The notes beneath the pieces were generated by a model. It saw nothing but the letters and a program-made list of their open reading frames with translations, did not search any database and was not told where the DNA came from. The position numbers were made by a program, and so were the translations under genes. 64,000 nt of DNA. Origin: Deltaproteobacteria bacterium. GTDB taxonomy: Bacteria > Myxococcota_A > UBA9042 > DTJE01. Location: contig JAKPTZ010000045.1 in NCBI GenBank assembly GCA_029555025.1, forward strand, positions 62,001-126,000, read 5' to 3'. Within the stretch, counting starts at the first letter, position 1. The number at the start of each line of letters is the position of its first letter. Positions 43,490 to 52,192 of this stretch are shown one piece after another.

Positions 43490-45019
43490 ATGGCGTTATC
43501 GACTATTCTGCTTGCTGGACTTCCGCTTCAATCAACCATACAATCGGCACCATTCGACGAAGCGAACTTGTACCAGATGGCTGAAGTTCTGCTCATCAAA
43601 TGCTGGGCGCCGACCAAGACCCATCTCTCGATGGTTCCGCCGCTGGGCCTGATGTACCTGGCGTCCTTCCTGAGAGAGCTGGGGCATTCGGTCAGGCTGA
43701 CCAGATGGAATGACGCCCCGGAAGCGACGGCCCACATTCATGCATTGATCCGCGAGCGGAAGCCGGACGTTATCGGCATCAGCGCGATCGTCCCGGAGTG
43801 CGGCACGCTTCGGGAGTTGATGCCGAAGCTTCAGGAGATCGCCCCTGGTGTTCCAGTCATGGTCGGCGGACACCTTGCGTCCGCGAACCCGCTGACGACA
43901 CTGAGAATACCCGGCGTCAGCGTGATCGCCCTTCGCGAAGGCGAAAGGACGGCCGCAGAACTGGTCGAGGCACTTGCCTCCGGACGCGATCCGGAAGGCA
44001 TACCAGGCTCGGCCGTGCTTCGTGACGACAAGGTTGTCCTGGCCCCCGAAAGGGAAAATCTTTCGACGGCCGAACTGGACGAACTGCCGTTTCCGGCGTG
44101 GGATCTGCTGGACTTCAAGGAACTTTTCTCCCACCGCAGCATGGCTTCAGTCGGAATCAGGCCGTACATGCAGGTCATCACGTCCCGCGGATGCCCGTAC
44201 AGATGCATTTACTGCCACGCCACGATGGGCCGCATGTACCGTCCCAGGTCACCGGAAAAGGTAATCGAGGAGATCCGAATCCTGCGCGAGCAGTACGACA
44301 TCCACGAGTTCGAGATCGTCGATGACTGCTTCAACCTGGATCGTGAGCGGATGCACCGGATACTTGACGGACTGGTCGCGTTTGGCGACCCGAAGCTGCG
44401 GCTTCAGTTCCCGAACGGACTGCGATCGGATCTGCTGACCAGGGAAGACGTCCTGCTGCTGAAAAAGGCGGGGACGAACTTCATATCGTTCGCGGTTGAG
44501 ACGGCGTCGCCAAGACTCCAGAAGTACGTCAGGAAGAACCTGGACATCGATAAGGCCGTCAACGCGATTTCGATGGCAGCCGGGGCGGGCATCTTCTGCA
44601 ACGGATTCTTCATGCTCGGATTCCCGACCGAGACTGCCCAGGAGGCCAAGGCAACCATCCGCCTGGCGGTCTCGACCAGGCTGCACGAGGCGATGTTCTT
44701 CAAGGTCAACCCGTTCCGGGGCACCGAGCTCTTCGACCGCGCGGTCGAGGAGGCACACTGCAACGTTGATGGAATCGACCTGAACGACCTGGACTTCTTC
44801 ACGGTCAGCAACAACATCTCCCAGATGTCGGACGAAGAATTCGAAAAGATCTACACTTCCGCGTACCGGCGCTTTTACCTGAACCCGGTCAGGATCGCCA
44901 GGATACTCTGGCACCACCCGCGACGAAGCCAGCTCTTCATGTACATGCTGCAAGTCGTTTACAAGACCGGCACCGCGCTTCTGGAATGGGCGCGCAGGGC
45001 GAGGGTCAACAGCGTCTGA
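43490..45019 (+). CDS. B12-binding-domain radical SAM protein (second of tandem pair)
   Basis: 509 residues. It is a paralogue of the preceding gene, sharing long blocks such as the VDDCFNLDRERMH segment, LRKAG-type loops, RKNLDIDKA and the AYRRFYLNP tail. The cobalamin-type domain begins at MAEVLLIKC (residue 30); ATG 43577 would start there, so the true start is uncertain. The SAM cluster is VITSRGCPYRCIYCHATMG. The cobalamin-domain loops PPLGLMYLASFLRELGHSV and VMVGGHLASANP parallel the first copy. It is almost certainly co-transcribed with that copy; the two may work in sequence or as a heterodimer. Confidence 0.92.
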   Translation: MALSTILLAGLPLQSTIQSAPFDEANLYQMAEVLLIKCWAPTKTHLSMVPPLGLMYLASFLRELGHSVRLTRWNDAPEATAHIHALIRERKPDVIGISAIVPECGTLRELMPKLQEIAPGVPVMVGGHLASANPLTTLRIPGVSVIALREGERTAAELVEALASGRDPEGIPGSAVLRDDKVVLAPERENLSTAELDELPFPAWDLLDFKELFSHRSMASVGIRPYMQVITSRGCPYRCIYCHATMGRMYRPRSPEKVIEEIRILREQYDIHEFEIVDDCFNLDRERMHRILDGLVAFGDPKLRLQFPNGLRSDLLTREDVLLLKKAGTNFISFAVETASPRLQKYVRKNLDIDKAVNAISMAAGAGIFCNGFFMLGFPTETAQEAKATIRLAVSTRLHEAMFFKVNPFRGTELFDRAVEEAHCNVDGIDLNDLDFFTVSNNISQMSDEEFEKIYTSAYRRFYLNPVRIARILWHHPRRSQLFMYMLQVVYKTGTALLEWARRARVNSV

Positions 45020-45043
45020 AAGCACGGCGGCATTGTTCCGGGG

Positions 45044-45115
45044 TGGGCGATACTGGGATTGAACCAGTGACTTCCACCGTGTGAAGGTGGCACTCTCCCG
45101 CTGAGTTAATCGCCC
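45044..45115 (-). tRNA. tRNA-Val (anticodon CAC)
   Basis: A 72-nt cloverleaf on the minus strand. The acceptor stem GGGCGAT/ATCGCCC is perfect with discriminator A; the D arm is ACTC..GAGT; the anticodon stem CCACC/GGTGG encloses TTCACAC, giving CAC; the T arm is ACTGG-TTCAATC-CCAGT. CCA is not encoded. It should read GUG codons. Confidence 0.97.
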
Positions 45116-45132
45116 GGGAAAAAAGCGAGCAA

Positions 45133-45161
45133 AGAATAGGTCAACAGCCCCTTCCTGTCAA
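45133..45161 (-). promoter_or_regulatory. Sigma-70-type promoter of tRNA-Val
   Basis: On the minus strand TTGACA (45161-45156) is followed after exactly 17 bases by TATTCT (45138-45133), about 17 bases before the mature tRNA 5' end. This is a near-consensus housekeeping promoter. Confidence 0.8.
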
Positions 45162-45206
45162 TACGCCCGACGATCGCGCCCTGGCCGGAACCAAAAAAGT
45201 CCTTTC

Positions 45207-45240
45207 TATAATAGGTTGTTTGAATTCTAATATGTATAAT
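45207..45240 (+). promoter_or_regulatory. AT-rich promoter region with two TATAAT boxes
   Basis: TATAAT occurs at 45207-45212 and 45235-45240, about 115 and 90 bases before the PHB-type regulator gene. Neither has a good -35 hexamer at 16-18 bases. At least one is likely a -10 element for the downstream operon. Confidence 0.4.
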
Positions 45241-45326
45241 GCGGCCTTCCCGGCATTCATCCAGCGACTGCAACTGACTGCGGACGCGCCGGGATTGACG
45301 CGCGGGAAACCACAAGGAGCCTCTCG

Positions 45327-45887
45327 ATGGGCAGGAAACCGGAAGGAAACGGCGGAAGGGTCATCAAAAGGTACCCCAACCGCAAGCTTTACGACACGGC
45401 CGAAAGCCGTTACATCACCTTGAACGAGATCGCCGCCCTTCTTCGTGAGGGCCACGAAGTCTCGGTCTTCGACAGCAGAACCGGCGAGGACATCACCTCG
45501 GTTACTCTTGCCCAGGTGCTTGTCGGCGAGGAGAAAAACCACAGAAGAACCCTGCCGATCCAGAAGATGGCCGCCCTGATTCATTCCGGCGGGGAGTTTA
45601 TTCAGAAGAAACTGCCGGTCGTGACCACCATCCGGGAGGAAGCCGAACGCAAGGTTCATGAACTCCTGAAGCACAACTCGGCCGAGGAACTGAAGGAAAT
45701 CCTGGTCAGCACCCACCACGCGTACGAGGAGGTTCAGCGGCGCGCGGACGAACAGATCCAGTTCGTCGTAAGCACGGTCAAGAGCATCGCGCCGCTTGCC
45801 CGCGATATTTCCGAACTGCGCAGCCAGGTTCGGGAATTGAGCGAGCGCGTTGCCGAGCTGGAACAGAAGGCCGGCCCGAATCGATAA
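45327..45887 (+). CDS. PHB-accumulation-type DNA-binding regulator (PhaR-like)
   Basis: 186 residues. The N-terminal domain RVIKRYPNRKLYDTAESRYI...TLNEIAALLREGHEVSVFDSRTGEDITSVTLAQVL is the classic PHB_acc_N DNA-binding domain of PhaR-type regulators of polyhydroxyalkanoate granules. The second half is a long charged helical stretch ending in a leucine-zipper-like coiled coil (ISELRSQVRELSERVAELEQK). AAGGAG precedes the ATG. No PHA synthase or phasin gene is in the window, so the target may be different here. Delta-proteobacterial members occur without PHA genes, but I cannot check this. Confidence 0.9.
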   Translation: MGRKPEGNGGRVIKRYPNRKLYDTAESRYITLNEIAALLREGHEVSVFDSRTGEDITSVTLAQVLVGEEKNHRRTLPIQKMAALIHSGGEFIQKKLPVVTTIREEAERKVHELLKHNSAEELKEILVSTHHAYEEVQRRADEQIQFVVSTVKSIAPLARDISELRSQVRELSERVAELEQKAGPNR

Positions 45888-45944
45888 GAGTCCCGCATAT
45901 CGAATTCAGCGGCGACGGCGGATGTAGGTCGTACGGAGGATCCG

Positions 45945-47867
45945 ATGGGAAGCGGTCGAGTTATTGAAGGACGGTTTGAACTTGGCGACCGTGTCAAAAG
46001 GCACGAGCCGGGCGAATCGTTTAATGCCGTTGACAGAAGCGGCGGGCAGGATGTCGTTCTGCGGATTCTGCCGGGGACTTTCGGGGACGAGGCCCGTCAG
46101 ACCGCCTTTTTCGAAAGAATCCAGTCAGTTGTGAAGATGAATGGAAAGCACCTTGAAAAGGTGCTGGACGCCGGCGTCACCGAGGGCGGGGCACCATACG
46201 TCGTCACCGAAAGGCTGAAGGGTTCCCCCCTGGATCAGATAATCGGGCGGGAGGCTCCGCTCGCGGTGATGCGCGCCGTCGAAATATGCAGGCAGATTGC
46301 CTTCGGACTTGGTGACGCCTCCCGGGCCGGATGCGTCCACGGGCGACTGTCGCCAAGGCTGGTGTCGGTATCTGCCGGCAAGCGCGGCAAGGGCGTCGAG
46401 AAGGTCAAAATCACCGGATACGCGCCCTGGGATCTTGCCGACAGCCGTGCCGCTTTCGATTTCGAGGTAATCGCCCCCGAGGTAATTCTTGGCGCCGAGC
46501 CGGACATCAGGTCGGACTGCTATGCAATGGGGGTCATCCTCTATTCGATGCTCGCCGGAAGGAGCCCGTTCACCGCGGCCAGCCGCGAAGCACTTACCCT
46601 GGCGCACCTGAACGACAGGATCGATGTCCCTTCGGTCGCCAGGGGCGACAAGGAAATCCCGCCCGCGCTGGACAACCTGGTGATGCGCCTTCTTGAAAAG
46701 AATCCCGACAAGCGGCTTGGGGCTCCCGACATCGTTCTGGTTCACCTTGAATCAATCAGATCCGGTGAACAGGATTCGGGGATCGAGCCCCAGGATGGCG
46801 AACACCCGTCCGGGGTGGCCGCAGCGGCCGATTCTCTTCCGGATGCCGACAGCGACCTTGACGAAGGAATTTCCTTCGCGTCAGGAAGACGGATCAAGAC
46901 GACCGACTTCCAGTCGATAAAGGTTACCGAGTTGATGGGATCAATCGCCGGGCGGGAGGTTGAACCGACGGCGCCACTTGGGCGGCTGGATCCTGTCCAC
47001 GCCCCGGCGGCCCCGGCAGGCGCCACGGCCGCAGCGAAACCGCTTCCGGATGCATCCGCTGTCCCTGCGAAAGCGAAAGGGCATTCATCGACACTGGCGA
47101 TCGTGGTGGTTTCCGGCCTGTTCTTTCTTGCCGCTGTCGCCGTGACCGGCTGGTTCGTCCTGCAGTACCAGACACGAAAGCTGGAACTGGCCGCCCAGTC
47201 AGCGCCGGCGGCAGCCCAGGTTCAAACGGCCGAACCGGTTCGGCAGGCCGCGGCGATCGCCCCGGCTCCCGCGACGGTTCCGGCCACGGCTTCCGACAGC
47301 CAGGCAGACCAGGGCACGCAGGCGTCCCCGACGGCTGGACAGATGGCGGCCCAGCCTGTGGCGGCCCAGCCTGTGGCGGCAAGCCCGAATGATGCTCAGC
47401 CTACGGTGACGCCGCCCGCAGCGGCATCGGCCGACGCGGCTCAGGCGGTGGCACCGGCACAGCCGGCCACGACCAAGGCCCAGGCGACCGCGCCTGTCAA
47501 GACGGAACCGACCGACGGCGGCCAGGCGCCGAAGCAGGCCCGTCCGGTGCAGGCGCAGGCTTCCTCAACGACGGCAAAGCCTGTGCAGCAGGCCGCTTCG
47601 GGCCAGGCGACCGCCCCGGCCAGGAAGCCACAGAAGACCGCTGCAGTCGCCGCGCCAAAGCCAGGCAAGGATGGAAAGCCGACCGGTTCAACCGATAAAA
47701 AGCCCGCTCCGGCCGCTGCGAAGCCCGCGACGGCGTCCGGCGGGTCTTCCGTTGACTGGTTCGACGGAATGGATGAAAAACCGGCGGCAAAGCCGGCGGC
47801 AAAGGATAAACCGAAGAAGGACTCCGGGAAAAAGGCCAGCGAACCTGTCCTGAACTGGGATGAATGA
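45945..47867 (+). CDS. Membrane pseudokinase (Ser/Thr kinase fold, catalytic residues lost)
   Basis: 640 residues. Residues ~8-265 follow the protein-kinase fold: the ATP-lysine strand is DVVLRIL (Arg40 in place of Lys), the catalytic loop is VHGRLSPRLV (residues 131-140; Arg134 in place of the catalytic Asp, Ser136 in place of Lys, Leu139 in place of Asn), and DFG is replaced by G158-Y-A. The APE-like IAPE and SDCYAMGVILYSMLAGRSPF are intact, so the fold is kept but catalysis is not expected. A linker precedes one membrane helix (~382-405). The external tail of ~200 residues is rich in Ala, Pro, Gln and Thr. A scaffold or sensor role is inferred. It is operon-linked to the next gene. Confidence 0.88.
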   Translation: MGSGRVIEGRFELGDRVKRHEPGESFNAVDRSGGQDVVLRILPGTFGDEARQTAFFERIQSVVKMNGKHLEKVLDAGVTEGGAPYVVTERLKGSPLDQIIGREAPLAVMRAVEICRQIAFGLGDASRAGCVHGRLSPRLVSVSAGKRGKGVEKVKITGYAPWDLADSRAAFDFEVIAPEVILGAEPDIRSDCYAMGVILYSMLAGRSPFTAASREALTLAHLNDRIDVPSVARGDKEIPPALDNLVMRLLEKNPDKRLGAPDIVLVHLESIRSGEQDSGIEPQDGEHPSGVAAAADSLPDADSDLDEGISFASGRRIKTTDFQSIKVTELMGSIAGREVEPTAPLGRLDPVHAPAAPAGATAAAKPLPDASAVPAKAKGHSSTLAIVVVSGLFFLAAVAVTGWFVLQYQTRKLELAAQSAPAAAQVQTAEPVRQAAAIAPAPATVPATASDSQADQGTQASPTAGQMAAQPVAAQPVAASPNDAQPTVTPPAAASADAAQAVAPAQPATTKAQATAPVKTEPTDGGQAPKQARPVQAQASSTTAKPVQQAASGQATAPARKPQKTAAVAAPKPGKDGKPTGSTDKKPAPAAAKPATASGGSSVDWFDGMDEKPAAKPAAKDKPKKDSGKKASEPVLNWDE

Positions 47868-47870
47868 CAA

Positions 47871-49019
47871 ATGAAAAAGATCATCGTTGCCGCAGTTGGA
47901 ATCTGTCTTTTGATCGGCACGGCACTTCCGGCCGCCGAGCCTTCCGCCGAGGAGAAAGAGGCCTTCCGCCTTTACAAGGAAGCGCAGGCGATGATGGAGT
48001 TGAGCCAGTACGACCAGGCCATCGAGCACCTGAACAAGGCCTGGGGCATATTCCGGATTCCCCAGATTGCAATCATGAAGGCAAAGGCATTGCAGTCCAA
48101 GGGTGACCTTACGACCGCTCTGATGGTCCTGAAAGGCATCGTTTCCGATGACGAACGGATCAGGACAAGGGTCGGTGCGGCAATCGCGGAACTGGAGGCC
48201 GAACTGGCTAAGCCGATCGAGATCGACGTGACGACTTCGGTCGATCAGGTGCGCATGGTGATCGACAAGACATCGACGTTCCTGATTCCGGGCAGGATCA
48301 CGGTAACGCCCGGACCGCACCGGATTGAATACTCGGCCCCGGGTTACCGGACGAAGACCGAGGAAAGGTCATTTTCCGCGGCTGACAAGACGCTTGAAGT
48401 CCTGATGGAAGAGGCCGGTGGAAAGATCGTGCTTACGACCGACCTGGATTCCTTCTTCGGAGTTGTTGTCCGGATTGACGGCCGCGAACTGATGCCGCGT
48501 GGAAGTTCGCTGACCCCGAACAGGACGGCGCCGATCGAGATTGCCCCGGGTGCCCATTCATTCACTTGTTCAAAGAATGGCATGCCAGACTATTCCGGCA
48601 CGTTCACGCTGCTTTCCATGGAATCGGCCGAGGTTCACTGCAAGTTTTCGCCCGTGGCCACGACAAAGAAGGCCGGCGGCCCCAAGGCGCCGATGAGCGT
48701 TCCGAAAAACCCGCTTGCCTGGACGTTCTTCGGAATCGGAACGGGCATGGTGATTGCCGGTACCGCCCTTACCGGCTGGTACTGGGATCTCAAGATAAGC
48801 AACCCTGATGCAAATTTCAAAGACGAGAGCTATGAAGGCTACTGGGGTCCGGCAATGGCCGGCGTCGGCATCGCCGTGGCCGTGATGGGATTCTTCATCT
48901 TCAAGGACAAGCCGAAGGACGCCCGGACTGCCGCTTCAACCGGCCCCGGGAAGTCTTTCGGCTTCGCCGTCGCCCCGACCCGGGACGGCGCCGCCGCTTC
49001 CTTCGGGATGGCTTTCTGA
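47871..49019 (+). CDS. TPR/PEGA-like exported protein paired with the pseudokinase
   Basis: 382 residues starting three bases after the pseudokinase stop codon. A signal peptide (MKKIIVAAVGICLLIGTALP) is followed by TPR-type helices (AFRLYKEAQAMMELSQYDQA ... IAIMKAKALQSKGDL). Beta-rich PEGA-like segments follow (PIEIDVTTSVDQVRMVIDK, ITVTPGPHRIEYSAPGYR, APIEIAPGAHSFTCSKNG). Two hydrophobic helices lie near residues 285-345, ahead of a short tail. PEGA modules often accompany bacterial Ser/Thr kinases as sensors, so a partnership with the pseudokinase is plausible. The specific role is unknown. Confidence 0.8.
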   Translation: MKKIIVAAVGICLLIGTALPAAEPSAEEKEAFRLYKEAQAMMELSQYDQAIEHLNKAWGIFRIPQIAIMKAKALQSKGDLTTALMVLKGIVSDDERIRTRVGAAIAELEAELAKPIEIDVTTSVDQVRMVIDKTSTFLIPGRITVTPGPHRIEYSAPGYRTKTEERSFSAADKTLEVLMEEAGGKIVLTTDLDSFFGVVVRIDGRELMPRGSSLTPNRTAPIEIAPGAHSFTCSKNGMPDYSGTFTLLSMESAEVHCKFSPVATTKKAGGPKAPMSVPKNPLAWTFFGIGTGMVIAGTALTGWYWDLKISNPDANFKDESYEGYWGPAMAGVGIAVAVMGFFIFKDKPKDARTAASTGPGKSFGFAVAPTRDGAAASFGMAF

Positions 49020-49187
49020 GACACGCATCACCCGACAGCATATTTTTTCCACGCCAGCCCTCCGACCCTCGATTTGCCCCACCGGCCTGGCCGACGTCCC
49101 CGCGACTATTCATGCCAGGCGTGTTCACAAACGTCGGAATCTGAAGAAAATGAAGTCTGGTCAGCAGGCCGGGACAGTCGTGACAAA

Positions 49188-50414
49188 TCAGGCGGCGGGG
49201 GCCTCTGCGGGCGGTTCGGCAGCCGGTTCAGCGGCCGGTTCGGCGGCCGGTTCGGCGGCTGGCACCTCGGCGGGGGCCGCCGGTGCTTCCGCCGGGGCCG
49301 CGGCCGCGGCCTGGGCGTTCTTCGCCGCTTCTGCTTCGGCCTTGGCGGCTTCGGCCGCCGCGGCCTTCTTCTGGTTCTCGTCGTAGTCCCAGGTGTATCC
49401 AAGCGTCAGCATCAGCATGTTCTGAACCTGCCAGTCGGCGACCAACTGGGGCTGGCGAACCACCTTCAGGACGTAGTCCAGCGTTGCCCACTTGAACAGC
49501 TTGAATGTAAGGTTCGCGCCGATATCGACGTTCGTCAGGTCACCGTAGCCCTTGCCCGCCGGCGGATCCGGATAGAACGGAACCATGAATTCACAGAACG
49601 CCGAATAGATCATCTTGATCTTCTTTTCGTACGTACCCTTAAGGTTAAGGCCGCCTGCAAGACCGACCTGCTCGTACGGCTGCAGCTTCCTCAGGGTGAT
49701 CTTTCCGACCTCGGCCGCGGCAATTGTGTACTGGCTGCCGGCCATGGCAACCTGGCTTGCCCCGAAGCCGAACGTGAAGATGACCTCGATCACCGGCTTG
49801 GAAATCGGCCTTGCGTAAATACCGGCCGCTTCCTTGAAGGTGATTGGTGAAAACGCGCGTGTAAGGGTGAACCTGTCGGTGCCGGACTTAAGCGGACTAT
49901 CGCCGGCAGCCGCACCTTCAAGCACGTAATCGTTTTTCTCGACGGTGTTGCTGACGCCGTCGAGCATGACGGTGTCAAGCGTGAACCTGGCAAAAGGACC
50001 TATCCATTCGTAACCCTTCGGGTGATAGAAATAGAGGGTGTCGAAATAGAACTGGTCAGTGGACTTCTGAAGACGGTTCAGCGGCGGCCCATACGCGAAG
50101 GACAGCATCAGCTTCAACTGGGCGCGCCAGTCGTGGCCCTTGCGGATCAAGGTGTAGCCGGTATCGACGTTGGCGCCGATATTGACGGCGTTGCCGTCAA
50201 GCTGGCCCACGAACTTGTGATTGTTCGTGAAGTTCAGGGTCGCGCCAATCTTGGCGTTCGCCTTGAAGTTATCGACGAATTCCTTTCCGACCTCGACCTC
50301 GGTCGGCACAATCTCGTCGATTGACTGCGCCACGGTTGCCGCGGGCACCAGGGAAATAAGCGCCAGCGTCGCGCACAGCGTCACCAGTGAGCCCACCTGC
50401 CACTTGATTGACAT
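49188..50414 (-). CDS. Outer-membrane beta-barrel-like protein with Ala/Pro/Glu tail
   Basis: 408 residues with a signal peptide ending TVAQS. The ~300-residue middle has alternating hydrophobic/polar beta strands (ATLNFTNNHKFVGQLDGNAV, VNIGANVDTGYTLIRKG, RAQLKLMLSFAYGPP, TLDYVLKVVRQPQLVADWQV, LMLTLGYTWDYDE), loosely reminiscent of DUF3078-type barrels. The last ~65 residues are low-complexity helix (KAEAEAAKNAQAAAAA) and AAEP repeats. GGAGG precedes the start. Convergent with the PEGA-like gene. Function unknown. Confidence 0.75.
   Translation of the reverse strand: MSIKWQVGSLVTLCATLALISLVPAATVAQSIDEIVPTEVEVGKEFVDNFKANAKIGATLNFTNNHKFVGQLDGNAVNIGANVDTGYTLIRKGHDWRAQLKLMLSFAYGPPLNRLQKSTDQFYFDTLYFYHPKGYEWIGPFARFTLDTVMLDGVSNTVEKNDYVLEGAAAGDSPLKSGTDRFTLTRAFSPITFKEAAGIYARPISKPVIEVIFTFGFGASQVAMAGSQYTIAAAEVGKITLRKLQPYEQVGLAGGLNLKGTYEKKIKMIYSAFCEFMVPFYPDPPAGKGYGDLTNVDIGANLTFKLFKWATLDYVLKVVRQPQLVADWQVQNMLMLTLGYTWDYDENQKKAAAAEAAKAEAEAAKNAQAAAAAPAEAPAAPAEVPAAEPAAEPAAEPAAEPPAEAPAA
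49213..49260. repeat. 12-bp minisatellite (4 units) in a coding region
   Basis: Four near-identical 12-base units (GGTTCGGCGGCC and single-base variants) encode the (AAEP)n tail of the outer-membrane protein on the minus strand. Copy number may vary by slippage without breaking the frame. Confidence 0.8.
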
Positions 50415-50539
50415 GACCGCCTCCAGAAAAAAGGGAAAACCATTGGAATCAATGCAAGCGCTATTGTCGCGCCCGTTTGCCGATTACGTCAAACCCGTGA
50501 AATGTAAATGCTTGTAAGGAAGCCGATTCCGGGCACGGG

Positions 50540-52102
50540 CTAGAACTCGAAGCCGATCCTCGACGTCACCCCGAATCTTGAAAGCTGGGTGTAATTGGCT
50601 CCGCTCCAGTACCCGGGTTCCCAGACGTACTTGCCCTGGTCGAGAAGCGGCATGTTGACGCCAAGGAAGATCTTGAAAATCTTGAAGCTGATGTTGATTC
50701 CGGCCCCGACCGTCAGGACTTCGTCCCACGTCGAATTCTTCAGCCCGGTGATCCCGTTCAGTTCGAAAATGATGCTGACGATGAACCTTGGAAGCAGGAT
50801 GAAACCACCACCATACTTGAGATACATTTCCAGGCTGCTGGCGGCCCCGTCAAGAACCCCATGCATTGAAACCAGTTCCACATGCCCCTGAAGCTGGATG
50901 ATCCTCGCAAGCTCGACCCCAAGAACCAGATATGGGGCCCACGTAAGCATTCCGTAGGTGAATTTGGGCGTGTAGAACGCGTTCGTGCCGCGGGAACCGG
51001 TGATCCCGGAAGTCCCGCTCGGCATGTAAAGCTCGATGCCGCCTGCAACCGCAAGGGCGGCGACCTTCCCGAACGACCAGTCGCCGCCGGCCTTCAAATC
51101 GACCGATATGTTCGCCATGTCCGCCTCGGTGCCCTCCGAACTGTTCCTGATCGCGAACGGGGCAAAGACGGTGGCCTCGATCCATTTGAAATTCATCTGC
51201 AGGTATGCATTGAACAGCATGTTCGTGGCGCTGGCCGAAGACCCGGCTCGAATCGCGTCAACCGCCTGGGCATAGGCATCGCCTTCAAGGTACTGGCCCG
51301 CGTACTGGTCAACGACGTTGGCGACGGTCGCCTGGACCTGCGGATCACTGACGCCGACGTCCGAAAGCGCCTGGATCAGCGACGCCTTGTCGCCGGAAGC
51401 GACTCCGCGGACCAGTTCCCATTCGGAATCGGACATCTCGCCAAGCACGTCAACCGCCTTTTCGACCGACTCACGGCACTGATCCGGGTTGGGCGTCGCC
51501 GTGCACACCTGGTTGTACGCGGCATCGATGAATTGATCGCGGGCCAGTCGCCCGATGACGTTCAGCGGTGAAACCGAAAGCTCGATCCCGATTGCGAAGC
51601 GTTTCGTGGCAGTCGGCATCTTGACGTTTCGGCCAACCATCATGTGGGCGCCCTGGAATGGCTTCAGCTTCTTTGCCTCCTTGTCGATCCGGGACTCCTT
51701 CTCCTTTCTGTCCTCTGACTTCGCCGATTCGTCCTCCACCGGCTCGCCTTCCTCGCTGGAGCCTTCATCAGCCGAAGCGGGTTCCCCGTCCGCAGCCTGT
51801 TCGTCGGCCACTTCCGCGCCGGACGCATCCCCTTCGGCGGCCCTCTGACCCGGTTCATCGGCCTCCGGCGGCCGATCGCCCACAAAATCGACGCCATCTC
51901 CCGCGGCCGATGCCGAAGACGGAGCGGACGCCGCGTCCCCGGCTTCCCCGGTCGTGCCTTCGACCGTAACCGAATCGCCGACGCCCGCGCCGGGCTCGGC
52001 CTCCTGCGCCAGGGCCGGCGCCAGGATCAACGAGACGGCCAGAAGTACGAAAACAGATGAAACGACTTTCAAGCGGGCTTCCGTTTGCGGCGCGATCAGC
52101 AT
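50540..52102 (-). CDS. Outer-membrane protein with acidic N-terminal region
   Basis: 520 residues from the ATG at 52102 (AGG eight bases upstream; a TTG at 52120 is less likely). The signal peptide ends APALAQEAE. About 120 residues of Glu/Asp/Ala/Ser-rich linker follow, then KEKESRIDKEAKKLKPFQGAHMMVGRNV. The C-terminal ~300 residues contain amphipathic strands and the last residue is Phe (SRIGFEF), the usual barrel-assembly signal. An alpha-helical insertion near residues 190-285 contains two Cys. It and the downstream OM gene are both minus-strand and 125 bases apart. Function unknown. Confidence 0.78.
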   Translation of the reverse strand: MLIAPQTEARLKVVSSVFVLLAVSLILAPALAQEAEPGAGVGDSVTVEGTTGEAGDAASAPSSASAAGDGVDFVGDRPPEADEPGQRAAEGDASGAEVADEQAADGEPASADEGSSEEGEPVEDESAKSEDRKEKESRIDKEAKKLKPFQGAHMMVGRNVKMPTATKRFAIGIELSVSPLNVIGRLARDQFIDAAYNQVCTATPNPDQCRESVEKAVDVLGEMSDSEWELVRGVASGDKASLIQALSDVGVSDPQVQATVANVVDQYAGQYLEGDAYAQAVDAIRAGSSASATNMLFNAYLQMNFKWIEATVFAPFAIRNSSEGTEADMANISVDLKAGGDWSFGKVAALAVAGGIELYMPSGTSGITGSRGTNAFYTPKFTYGMLTWAPYLVLGVELARIIQLQGHVELVSMHGVLDGAASSLEMYLKYGGGFILLPRFIVSIIFELNGITGLKNSTWDEVLTVGAGINISFKIFKIFLGVNMPLLDQGKYVWEPGYWSGANYTQLSRFGVTSRIGFEF

Positions 52103-52192
52103 CGGGCACCTCGGTTTCAAATTCGTTTCATTTTATGTTTGCCGGATGGATTTATCCAGAAACGGGATCGGGAGGGGACGGGAAGAGTGGTC

